From CAWBBA01 sp963729795 (GTDB lineage: Bacteria > Desulfobacterota > Desulfomonilia > Desulfomonilales > Desulfomonilaceae): DNA of 64,000 nt. Positions 36,938 to 45,406 of this stretch are shown one piece after another. Below the pieces are notes generated by a model, which was not told the origin of the DNA, made no database searches, and was given only the letters and a program-made list of their open reading frames with translations. Numbering within the stretch: the first letter of the stretch is position 1; each line of letters begins with the position of its first letter. Location of the stretch: the NCBI GenBank assembly GCA_963729795.1, contig CAVSPC010000028.1, positions 1 through 64,000 of the forward strand, read 5' to 3'. A program made the position numbers and the translations under genes.

Positions 36938-38743
36938 TCAATCCCAAAACAGTGAATCGTTCATCCTTACGGTCAAGCCGTCTGCTTCTAGAAGGCGTTT
37001 CACAAGGGCCTCTATTTTTGGCAGCTCGTAGTGGAAGAAGTACTTGGACGTGAAGATCTTGCCCTTGTAGAACTGCACCTCCTGCTCCGGGAGGAGGGGA
37101 CCTCCCAGTTTGTTGGTTGCTGCCATCGCCTGTAAGAGCCATTGCCAGCCCACACTAATGAGGCCGAATAGTTCCAGATACAGCGTGGCGTCAGCGAGAA
37201 AAATGTCAGTATCTCCCTGCTGACCTATCTGCGCCAGAACCAACGTGACCTCCTGGAGACTATTCAAGGCGGCTTCCAGCTTTTCAGCGTAGTTACGGAG
37301 GTCCGGATATTTTATGGCTGCTTGCGTTGCGTTTTGCACTTCTGCAACGAAGAGACGAAAGCCCGCGCCGTTTTTCATGACCACTTTCCTGCCGAGCAAG
37401 TCAAGTCCGTGGATTCCGGTAGTGCCCTCATGTATGGGATGGATTCGAGCATCTCGGTAGAATTGCTCAACAGGGAACTCATCGCAGTACCCATACCCTC
37501 CTAGGCACTGAAGCGCTTGACTCGTTGCCAAAATCCCCATTTCAGATGGGTAGGTCTTGGCCACCGGAACGAGAACGTCGAGCAATAGAGCATACTTCTC
37601 GCGCCCCTCCCCTTCTGCGACTCTGGCCAGGTCCGCATACTTCGAGCATTGAAGGAGGAGTGAAAGGCCGCCTTCGACCACTGAACGCTGAAAAAGTAGC
37701 ATACGCTTGACGTCGGGGTGTTCGATGATAAGGACCGGCGGTTTAGCAGGATCTGTTTCCGTAAGCTTTCGTCCCTGCTGTCTCTCACGGGTGTATTGAA
37801 GCGCGGCATAGTACGCGGCAGAGGCGATTCCTGCCGCCCCCACCCCAACTCCGATGCGGGCCTCGTTCATCATCTGGAACATATAGGAGAGGCCTTTGTG
37901 AGGTTGGCCCACCAAATATCCTCGGCAGTCATCGTTTTCACCCATACTGAGCTGCGCAATCGGGGCTCCCCGATAACCCAGTTTGTGATAGAGACCCGCT
38001 ACGTTGACGTCGTTGGGCGTCAAACCTCCCTGTCCGTCCGGTCGCAGCTTGGGAACCACGAAGAGTGAAATGCCCTTAACGCCGGGAGGAGCGCCCTGTA
38101 TTCTGGCAAGCATCAAATGAACAATATTTTCCACTCCATCGTGATCGCTGGCCGATATGAAGATCTTTTGCCCGCGGATCTTGTAATATCCCGCGTCCGT
38201 AGGTTCCGCCTGAGTGGCGATCTCAGCCAGTGAGCTGCCTGCCTGCGGTTCGGTCAGCGCCATTGTTCCTTGCCACTGGCCGGCAAACATTTTGGGCACA
38301 AATGTCTCAATGAGTTCGGGGTTGCCAAAAGCTTCGATGAGATGCGCTGCTCCGGTGGTGAGCATCGGGTAGACACTCGCGGAGTAATTGGCGGCACCAA
38401 AAATGAAGAGACAAGAATTCGTTATTATTGTGGGAAGTTGTTGCCCTCCGAGCTCGAATGGTGCATTGGCCGCAATCCAGCCTCCTTCACCGCACTCAGC
38501 CATATACGTCTTCACAATGGGGTGTATTTTGACTTCTCCATTGACCATCGCAGGTGGAATCTGATCCATTTCTTTCAAATGTGGCAGGAGCATGTCTCGT
38601 CCCATTTTCAGGGCGGTCTCAATGACCATATCGAATGTCTCCCGGTTGTGCTCCCGGAAATATTCATATTGCGTGAGCGATTCAGCGTCCAGGACCTCGT
38701 ACAGGAGGAATCTGAGATTTCGCTCACTGACAAATTTCCTCAT
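36938..38743 (-). CDS. Acyl-CoA dehydrogenase (long form with C-terminal extension domain)
   Basis: 601-aa flavoprotein that introduces a trans-2,3 double bond in acyl-CoA. The central domain has MALTEPQAGSSLAEIATQAE and GQKIFISASDHD; the catalytic Glu is in HPIHEGTTGIHGLDLLGRK near residue 440. FAD contacts are in LQCLGGYGYCDEFPVEQFYR. The roughly 130-residue extension (YPDLRNYAEKLEAALNSLQE to KYFFHYELPKIEALVKRLLE) is that of the 600-aa class. GAGGTGAAACG precedes ATG 38743. The upstream genes on the same strand are a double TetR regulator and a broken acyl-CoA ligase, pointing to a fatty- or aromatic-acid operon. Confidence 0.93.
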   Translation of the reverse strand: MRKFVSERNLRFLLYEVLDAESLTQYEYFREHNRETFDMVIETALKMGRDMLLPHLKEMDQIPPAMVNGEVKIHPIVKTYMAECGEGGWIAANAPFELGGQQLPTIITNSCLFIFGAANYSASVYPMLTTGAAHLIEAFGNPELIETFVPKMFAGQWQGTMALTEPQAGSSLAEIATQAEPTDAGYYKIRGQKIFISASDHDGVENIVHLMLARIQGAPPGVKGISLFVVPKLRPDGQGGLTPNDVNVAGLYHKLGYRGAPIAQLSMGENDDCRGYLVGQPHKGLSYMFQMMNEARIGVGVGAAGIASAAYYAALQYTRERQQGRKLTETDPAKPPVLIIEHPDVKRMLLFQRSVVEGGLSLLLQCSKYADLARVAEGEGREKYALLLDVLVPVAKTYPSEMGILATSQALQCLGGYGYCDEFPVEQFYRDARIHPIHEGTTGIHGLDLLGRKVVMKNGAGFRLFVAEVQNATQAAIKYPDLRNYAEKLEAALNSLQEVTLVLAQIGQQGDTDIFLADATLYLELFGLISVGWQWLLQAMAATNKLGGPLLPEQEVQFYKGKIFTSKYFFHYELPKIEALVKRLLEADGLTVRMNDSLFWD

Positions 38744-38819
38744 CGTTTCACCTCGTGTGCAATTGCATCACGACTTTGTCTTTGAGTTCAATGAAGACCT
38801 CTCTCCGAATTCAGTCGAG

Positions 38820-40070
38820 TCAATCCTGCGCCGGGTCTCGAACCGACTGCACTGCCACAGCCGACGCGAGCAGATCAGTCACCTCATTTATCTCCTCCAT
38901 CCTGTCAGTGTCGGTGGATTCGCGCACGATGAGCCAACGCAGCGCCAAGTGGCTGAATGCACCCAGAAACATGTTTCTGAAGACCCGTTTGTTGACCGCT
39001 GATGAGAAAATACCCGCTTCTTTTCCCTCTTGGATCACATCCTCAATCACGCTGTAGTACGAGCGGAACGCATCGAACGCTTTTGACCCGTAGAAGCATC
39101 TATTGAGCTGGAGCTGCAGCAGAAAGATCTTCAAGAATTCGTGTTGACTGAGGAACATGCCGAAATGGTACTTGATCAACCTGCGAAGCTTGCGGACCGG
39201 GTTCTTGATTTCGAACACGCTTGAAACATCCAGCAAACAGGTGTCGAAGCGCTTGGCCGCGAGTGACAAGAGTATGTCTTCCTTGTTTCGAAAGTACTCG
39301 TAGACAGTAGCGTCCGAGATGCCGACCAGCTTGGCTATTTCCGAGATCCTGGCCCGGCGGTAATCCTTCTCCGCAAACACCGTCTGAGCGGCATTGATAA
39401 TTTCGTCGATCCTATTGACTCGCCCGGTCTCTTGAGGTTCCTTCAGGCCGATCATGGCGTCTACCAGGGTCATAATATCTTCGAAATCGGCCTCACTGTC
39501 CGATATCTCGCCGCTTGCAAGAGACCCTACGGTTTCCATATCTAGGGTACCCAAAATGACGTCTCGGACGAGTTTCGTTTGAGCGTCCATTCGAAACTTG
39601 CCTTCCTTGATGCCCCTCTCGATTATAGAAGAGAGAATACCAGCGTACTCCCGGACCAACGAATAGGCAGGCGTATCGTAAAAAGCCTTGGATGAGCGGC
39701 ACTCTAAAAGTAACAGTCGTGCATAACCTCTGTGGGTGTCGTTGTATCTCAAATGAAACCAGATCATCTTTCGCAACTGACTCTGCACGTCCTGAATACC
39801 GGTGAGCTGTTCCTCCAGGATGGCTAAAACCTCCTTCATCCTCTCTCCGGGCACAGAAAAGAGGAGATCCTGTTTCCCCTTGAAGTACTGATAGATGACG
39901 GAATCGGCCACTCCAGCCTTTCGAGCTATCTCCGAAATGGATGATCCGGCAGCCCCTTTCTCTGACATGACCTCTTCGCCCGCGCGCAAAATCCTCGACC
40001 TAGTACCGGATACCTCAGTGTCTCCGATGTCACGCACAGCGTTTCCCGCATAACCACCTACCGCCTGCAT
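38820..40070 (-). CDS. Two TetR-family regulators fused in one polypeptide
   Basis: About 416 aa, twice normal TetR length. The first HTH is near residues 22-70 (SRILRAGEEVMSEKGAAGSS, ISEIARKAGVADSVIYQYFK). The second starts near residue 225 (EIINAAQTVFAEKDYRRARI, SEIAKLVGISDATVYEYFRN). Each is followed by its own helical ligand domain, so one chain could supply both halves of a dimer or bind two sites. ATG 40070 with GGGAGACG just upstream is preferred to ATG 40136. It begins 14 bp after the broken acyl-CoA ligase stop and precedes the acyl-CoA dehydrogenase by 77 bp. It probably represses this operon in response to an acyl-CoA (inference from FadR/PsrA-like relatives). Confidence 0.85.
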   Translation of the reverse strand: MQAVGGYAGNAVRDIGDTEVSGTRSRILRAGEEVMSEKGAAGSSISEIARKAGVADSVIYQYFKGKQDLLFSVPGERMKEVLAILEEQLTGIQDVQSQLRKMIWFHLRYNDTHRGYARLLLLECRSSKAFYDTPAYSLVREYAGILSSIIERGIKEGKFRMDAQTKLVRDVILGTLDMETVGSLASGEISDSEADFEDIMTLVDAMIGLKEPQETGRVNRIDEIINAAQTVFAEKDYRRARISEIAKLVGISDATVYEYFRNKEDILLSLAAKRFDTCLLDVSSVFEIKNPVRKLRRLIKYHFGMFLSQHEFLKIFLLQLQLNRCFYGSKAFDAFRSYYSVIEDVIQEGKEAGIFSSAVNKRVFRNMFLGAFSHLALRWLIVRESTDTDRMEEINEVTDLLASAVAVQSVRDPAQD

Positions 40071-40083
40071 ATCGTCTCCCAGT

Positions 40084-40445
40084 CTAATTGGCGTACATCT
40101 TGCGAAGCACAGACTTCTGTATTTTACCTGTGCCACCTTTAGGCAGCTCCGGCACTATTTCTGCGTCTCTCAGAGTCTTGAAGTGAGCCATTCGTTCCCT
40201 TGTAAAGTTCACGATGTCCTGCGAGGCCAGCATTGAACCGAGAAGCTGATGTGAATTGTAGCCCAGAAAGGCTATCCGATCCCCCAGTCGTACCCCAGGC
40301 GCACCAGCGCATTGGAAAGGCGGTTTGCCCGCTCATTGAACTCGGTATAAGTCCAACGTCGACCTTCACAAACCACCGCAGTCGTGGATCCGAATAGAGT
40401 TGCCGCTCGGTCGAGAAATCGCATGGGTCTTAGAGTAATATTCAT
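40084..40445 (-). pseudogene. Acyl-CoA ligase reduced to its two ends by internal deletion
   Basis: ATG 40445 has AAGGAGA 7 bp upstream. The frame reads MNITLRPMRFLDRAATLFGS, then RRWTYTEFNERANRLSNALV and RLGYDWGIG before a stop. In another frame it goes on GDRIAFLGYNSHQLLGSMLA and jumps to SQDIVNFTRERMAHFKTLRD and LPKGGTGKIQKSVLRKMYAN (the C-terminal lysine motif). The roughly 400-residue centre with ATP- and acyl-binding motifs is absent, and there is a frameshift as well. It was the first gene of the operon with the double TetR and the acyl-CoA dehydrogenase. Confidence 0.82.
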
Positions 40446-40685
40446 AGTCCGATTCTCCTTTCTAAGCTGGGAATCGCTGTCAGAAAGACCGGAAGAATGT
40501 CTACTGCTCCACGTTTTGGAATCGAAATAAGAACCTCAGTGGGGTTCGCGCCAGAACGAAGTCGTTCAGGCACAGCATTCTGGTCGAACTTCCAGATGTA
40601 AGACGACCTCCAAGTCTCGTCTACATCAGGTTAACTTGCGACGGAGATTATCAAATCCAAAGAAATATTTGATCAACGTGACCAT

Positions 40686-40715
40686 TCTATAGCGGGCATT
40701 CAGAATCATTGTCAA
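40686..40715 (-). promoter_or_regulatory. Candidate promoter of the acyl-CoA operon
   Basis: On the minus strand TTGACA (40715-40710) and TATAGA (40691-40686) are 18 bp apart and point to the ligase remnant, the double TetR gene and the acyl-CoA dehydrogenase. The 240-bp leader before 40445 could hold regulator sites; none is clearly palindromic. Confidence 0.45.
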
Positions 40716-40869
40716 GTTCTTTTTATGACCGACATCTATTCTATTGCCCATAATCCCCAGAGCCGATTGCAAAACCGTTCATGAGTGGTAACCACGCAAT
40801 ATCACGCTGGCTTTAAGGGTTTGGTTTTCTGATATTTTTGATATAGCTATCTCGCCGGAGGTAAGGCCG

Positions 40870-40977
40870 CTGAGCAAACGAGTCGTGTATCTGACCGATG
40901 AGCAATGGCGGAAGATCCAGCCTCTGATTCCCAAGAAGCCGGTCGGTAAGCATCAGTCTAGCTCCATCAGTCATTGA
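40870..40977 (+). pseudogene. N-terminal fragment of an IS5-like transposase
   Basis: It reads LSKRVVYLTDEQWRKIQPLI then PKKPVGKHQ before a stop. This is the usual opening of IS5/IS427-group transposases (LTDEQWxxIxPLLP). Nothing further of the element is seen. Confidence 0.5.
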
Positions 40978-41644
40978 CGTTCCGTTTGTTTTCCCGCATG
41001 ACAGGCGAGAGACAACGGTCAAATCAGCAGGGGCTGCCGGGCCATAATTAGTATCGCATCTTTTTTTTTCTTGACAAGTATTCTGTCCACCCCTACTCTA
41101 TCATTTAAGCTAGTGCCCCGCGTTAAATCGCGTTTCCTTTGGCCATGATCTGGGCGGCTACCAGATCGCCGTATCCGCTCACCGCCGATCTGGTGGGGGT
41201 AGACTTAGGAGCCAGAGCAGACGCCACAATGTGAGTCCCGCCAAAAGGGGCCTCGCAGGTGGCTCGCGGCTTTGAAGTTAACCTGTCTCATCTTAATCAG
41301 TGTTCCGATAGTTATTCGTGCGACAGATCGAGGAATGAGGGCAAGAGCAATTTCTGAGAGTTTTTCCGCATAGAATCGCGGTCCAACGGGACGGTGCTGT
41401 GAGACGCTCTGTAGGTCCAAGCGTGACGCTGGGGAGCATCATGAACATCCCTGCGACTTTGGTTCCCTTTCTCCATGGTGTACGAACGCAGTTCGGAACT
41501 GACGCCGGAGTGACGGACCGAGGGGAACAACGGCCAAACGCGGCCTTAGTTGACCGAATCAATCGTCTTGACAACGAGTCGGGTGCTCTAGACTGCAAGC
41601 CCGTGGTGACCCCCTTTCTCCCTTTCCGACTCGGTGCTTGTGCC

Positions 41645-42190
41645 CGGGGCGGCCATGCAGGGTGGCCTCATAGGATGCCTTGGGATTGTCCACGCGCGAT
41701 CTCGATCTGGGCTTCGCCCACGAACCCCAGATCGACATGTACTGCAACCTCAACACCCACGTCATCGAAGATTACTACGGACCCATCGTGCGCTTTGCGG
41801 GACGCGGGGGGCCAATGACATTGGAACCGGGTGCAAGCGTACCGTGGTGATGATGCTGCACCAGAGGCAGCGTTTTACTGAGCAAGTAGATTTCATCACC
41901 ACTCCTGGTTACTTCGGAGGCGCTAGCGAACGCTAAAAGTACGGATTTTACGGAAACGGTCCCAGTGCTGTGATTTCCACGCTGGGCATCCTCCGCTTTG
42001 ATCCAGAATCGAAGAAATGTATCTCGCTTCCTGTCGCCCTGGAGCAACGGTGGCGCAGATCAAGAAAAAAATTGGTTGGAATCTGAAGATTGCTTCCAAT
42101 GTGTACGAGACAGAACCACCTGCGCCTGGCCTCATTCGAATTTTGAGAGAAGAATGCGATCCTACGGGTGTGTTCCCGAAGAAACAGTAA
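41645..42190 (+). pseudogene. CoA-transferase beta subunit (GctB-like), multiply frameshifted
   Basis: Three frames join into one protein. First comes GFAHEPQIDMYCNLNTHVIE then YYGPIVRFAGRGG. Next is ANDIGTGCKRTVVMMLHQRQ with FTEQVDFITTPGY, an in-frame TAA, then GPSAVISTLGILRFDPE. Last is MYLASCRPGATVAQIKKKIG, ETEPPAPGLIRILREECDPT and GVFPKK. Order and text follow glutaconate/3-oxoadipate-type CoA-transferase B subunits. At least two frameshifts and one stop mark it as dead. It ends 25 bp before the dienoyl-CoA-reductase-like gene and was surely in its operon. The alpha subunit is not visible upstream. Confidence 0.82.
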
Positions 42191-42214
42191 TCCCTATCTA
42201 AGGAGGAATGGCCG

Positions 42215-44134
42215 ATGTTTAAAACACTATTCAGTCCTATGAAGATTGGAAAGGTAGAAATTCCTAACAGACTGGTTGTAAGCCCAATGGTAACGAATTA
42301 CTGCAACCAGGATGGCACCGCTACAGAAAGGTACATAGCATACCATGAAGCCAAAGCAAAAGGAGGCTGGGGGCTGATCATCACTGAAGATTATGCGATA
42401 GATCCCACAGGCAAAGGCTTTTCTTGTGTCGCGGGGCTGTGGAATGATAGCCAAATTGCAGGTCATTCAGAGTTGACGAAAAGAGTCCATCAGTACGAAA
42501 GCAAAATATTCGCACAAATCTATCATTGCGGGAGACAGACAAGCCATCTGATTACCATGTGCCCACCGCTGGCTCCTTCCCCGATTCCATGCCCGGCAAT
42601 GCAAGAATTGCCTGATGAACTGACGATTGACGAGATCGAAAGAATGGTAGAAAAATTTGGCGATTGCGCTCTAAGAGCACAAAAAGCTGGATTTGATGGC
42701 GTTGAAATACATGGAGCCCACGGATATCTCATTGCAGAATTTATGTCTCCATACTCAAACAAGAGAACTGACATGTATGGCGGGCATCTTTTGAACAGGA
42801 TGAGGTTCCCGCTCAAGGTTGTAGCAAATATCAGGGCTAAAACTGGCAACGATTTCGGCTTGGGTTTCCGCATTTCTTGCGACGAATTCGTTCCCGGCGG
42901 CAGATCTATAGAGGATACGAAAGCGATAGCTATTTTGTTGGAACGAGCAGGGATCGATGTCGTGCATGTGTCCTGCGGTGTCTATGCCAGTGCAGACAAG
43001 ATTGTACCCCCTTCGTCCACTCCCCATGGCTGGCTCGCTGGTTATGCGGAGGAAGTGAAGAAGGTCATCAGTATACCGGTTATCACTGTTGGCCGAATTA
43101 ATGATCCTTTCGTGGCAGATTCAATTATTGCGGGTGGCAAGGCCGATTTTGTCGCCATGGGTAGGGCGTCACTGGCCGATCCGGAGTTCCCTAAAAAGGC
43201 TGCGGCAGGCGAAATTGACGAGATTCGCCCTTGCATCGCCTGTAACGAGGGGTGCATTGGTATACTATTTGCCGATCAACCGATCAAATGTGTTTTGAAT
43301 CCAACACTTGGCAAAGAGGCTGAATTATCTATAAAGACGGCGGCCGTTAAGAAAAACATTTTGGTTATAGGAGGCGGTCCTGCTGGAATGGAAGCTGCCA
43401 TCACCGCAGCGAAAGCAGGTCATAAAGTAAGCTTGTATGAAAAAGAAGGCAAATTAGGAGGGCTATTTTACCTGGCCAGCGTACCACCCAACAAGGGAGA
43501 GATTGGCAACTTCGTCGGCTGGCAAATTGGCCAATTAGACAAAATGAAAGTCAATGTTACTCTGAATGCCGAGGTAACACCTGGACTAATTGATTCCGAA
43601 AAACCTGATGTCGTAATCCTCGCAACTGGCGGTAGACCGGTCTTATCTGAAATCCCGGGCGTTGATAAACCTAACGTTGTTCACGCTTATACAGTACTTG
43701 CTGGAAAAGTTGCTGTTGGCGCCCAGGTTGTCATAATTGGAGGAGGCATGGTTGGCGCTGAGACCGCCAACCACCTGGCAAACCACGGTAAGGTAGTCAC
43801 GTTGATTGAAATGCTGTCCGAGATCGCAACGGAGGTACCAAACATAAACAGAATGGCTTTGTTACAGGACTTGGAGAAAAATAAGGTACGAGTCCTTGTG
43901 AATACTACAGTTAAGGATGTGATGGCGGACGGAGTGGTTGTAGTCAAGGACAATGTAACTGAAACAATAAATGCCGAAACAGTTGTTGTGGCTTCGGGTA
44001 GCAAGCCCAATGATGATCTTAAGAAAGAACTTGATGGCAAGCCTTATACAGTGATCACTATAGGTGATGCCGCTAAAGTGGGAAAAGTCATGGAAGCCCT
44101 GGAAACAGGCTATCTTGCGGGGATGCAAGCATAA
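42215..44134 (+). CDS. 2,4-dienoyl-CoA reductase-type NADH:flavin oxidoreductase (FMN, 4Fe-4S, FAD)
   Basis: 639-aa multi-domain enzyme. N-terminal OYE-like TIM barrel (MKIGKVEIPNRLVVSPM, YHCGRQTSH, EIHGAHGYLIAEFMSPYSNK). The Fe-S site C-x2-C-x3-C-x11-C (CIACNEGC...KC) follows. FAD motif VIGGGPAGMEAAITAAKAGH and NAD motif VIIGGGMVGAETANHLANHG are present. It is full length for the DCR/trimethylamine-dehydrogenase group. AAGGAGG precedes ATG 42215. The upstream neighbour was a CoA-transferase and the downstream one is a phosphotriesterase-like hydrolase, so an enoyl- or dienoyl-CoA type substrate is likely. The exact reaction cannot be fixed from sequence. Confidence 0.92.
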   Translation: MFKTLFSPMKIGKVEIPNRLVVSPMVTNYCNQDGTATERYIAYHEAKAKGGWGLIITEDYAIDPTGKGFSCVAGLWNDSQIAGHSELTKRVHQYESKIFAQIYHCGRQTSHLITMCPPLAPSPIPCPAMQELPDELTIDEIERMVEKFGDCALRAQKAGFDGVEIHGAHGYLIAEFMSPYSNKRTDMYGGHLLNRMRFPLKVVANIRAKTGNDFGLGFRISCDEFVPGGRSIEDTKAIAILLERAGIDVVHVSCGVYASADKIVPPSSTPHGWLAGYAEEVKKVISIPVITVGRINDPFVADSIIAGGKADFVAMGRASLADPEFPKKAAAGEIDEIRPCIACNEGCIGILFADQPIKCVLNPTLGKEAELSIKTAAVKKNILVIGGGPAGMEAAITAAKAGHKVSLYEKEGKLGGLFYLASVPPNKGEIGNFVGWQIGQLDKMKVNVTLNAEVTPGLIDSEKPDVVILATGGRPVLSEIPGVDKPNVVHAYTVLAGKVAVGAQVVIIGGGMVGAETANHLANHGKVVTLIEMLSEIATEVPNINRMALLQDLEKNKVRVLVNTTVKDVMADGVVVVKDNVTETINAETVVVASGSKPNDDLKKELDGKPYTVITIGDAAKVGKVMEALETGYLAGMQA

Positions 44135-44242
44135 GTAAATTAATCTTTGGAATTGTTCAGCGTGGCCAACTGAGCATCATTTTGGAATGCGATATTCCCG
44201 AAATGCCAATCCTTGATCATTATCGAAAGAAGGAGAAAAGAA

Positions 44243-45214
44243 ATGACCAAGATGATTAACACGGTGTGCGGTCCTGTTTCGTCTGATGAAATGGGGATAA
44301 CACTGATGCATGAACATCTACAATTTGGATACGCCGGTTGGTATGCCCACACAAACAAGCCACAAGACAAAGAAAAGAATCTTGCAATAGCTCTAAAAGC
44401 TATGGACGACCTAAAAGCCTGTGGCGTAAAGACTTATATTGATGCGACACCAGCTGATTCTGGGCGAGATCCGGAGTTTTGCAGAGAAGTGTCCGAGAAA
44501 TCCGGCGTAAACATTGTGTGCTCGACAGGGCTTTATACTGAAGCTCAAGGGGGATGGTCTTATTTCAAGTTCCAAAGTCTGTTGGCGGATGGGGTTGAAA
44601 TATTGACCGATTTGTTCACCAAAGAAATTGAGGAAGGTATAGGAAATACCGGAATAAAGGCAGGCGTCATTAAAGTGGCAACAGGGTTGAATGCCATCAC
44701 AGATCATGAAAAGATGGCCCTTCAGGCCGCAGCAAGGGCACAAAAGAGAACGGGCCTTCCGATCATAACTCATACAGAGGCGGGAACCATGGGCCCTGAA
44801 CAAGTTGATATACTTCTATCCGAGGGCGCCAACCCAAAGCAAATCGCTATCGGTCACGCAGGAGGATCTGCCGATCTAAAGTACCATACCAGGATTCTCG
44901 ATAAGGGTGTAAATCTTGCCTTTGATCGACTCGGTCTCGATGCTGAGTTGTGGTGTGCAGGCCCGGATAAATTCAGAAAGGGTTGCATCGTAGGACTAAT
45001 CTCTATGGGATATGTAAGCCAGTTGATGTTTTCACATGATGTGGTGCTCAACTGGCTTGGTGGCGAGGTAATATTCCCCAAAGAAATAGTCGGAAACTGG
45101 TATCCGACACATGTTTTCAAAAATATCATACCCGACCTCAAGAAGTCAGGAGTAACCGATGAGCAGATTCGCACAATAATGTTTGAAAACCCAAGGAAAA
45201 TGTTTGAAGGGTGA
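44243..45214 (+). CDS. Phosphotriesterase-family metal-dependent hydrolase
   Basis: 323-aa amidohydrolase-fold enzyme. Metal ligands are H23 and H25 in LMHEHL, the carboxylated Lys in GVIKVATG, His in ITHTEAGT and IGHAGGSADL, and the Asp of SHDVVLN; AFDRLG is also conserved. Most bacterial members are lactonases or act on unknown esters rather than true phosphotriesters. GAAGGAG 7 bp before ATG 44243 decides the start over 44213. It lies 109 bp after the dienoyl-CoA-reductase-like gene on the same strand, so ring or lactone hydrolysis in the same pathway is plausible. Confidence 0.88.
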   Translation: MTKMINTVCGPVSSDEMGITLMHEHLQFGYAGWYAHTNKPQDKEKNLAIALKAMDDLKACGVKTYIDATPADSGRDPEFCREVSEKSGVNIVCSTGLYTEAQGGWSYFKFQSLLADGVEILTDLFTKEIEEGIGNTGIKAGVIKVATGLNAITDHEKMALQAAARAQKRTGLPIITHTEAGTMGPEQVDILLSEGANPKQIAIGHAGGSADLKYHTRILDKGVNLAFDRLGLDAELWCAGPDKFRKGCIVGLISMGYVSQLMFSHDVVLNWLGGEVIFPKEIVGNWYPTHVFKNIIPDLKKSGVTDEQIRTIMFENPRKMFEG

Positions 45215-45406
45215 CTTTCCCGGCGGTAGTCACGAAAACTGTATCTTTACAGTCCCCGCGTGGCTCTTCAACAGATTGCCTGAAGATGAGCAAAAAAAAG
45301 CGTAGGTACAGCCTGAGTCGCTTGAAAGGCGAGTCTGTACGCTAGCGTTGTTTCCAGATGTCGACCACAGTTTTTACAGGAATGCTGAGAAACAACAGAT
45401 GTCATA

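Larger units (their letters stand above)
40446..41644. other. Region with operon promoter and transposon debris
   Basis: It holds the candidate promoter (40686-40715) and a transposase fragment (40870-40977). 41000-41640 has no supportable gene; several overlapping small frames there carry no recognisable text. Confidence 0.4.
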
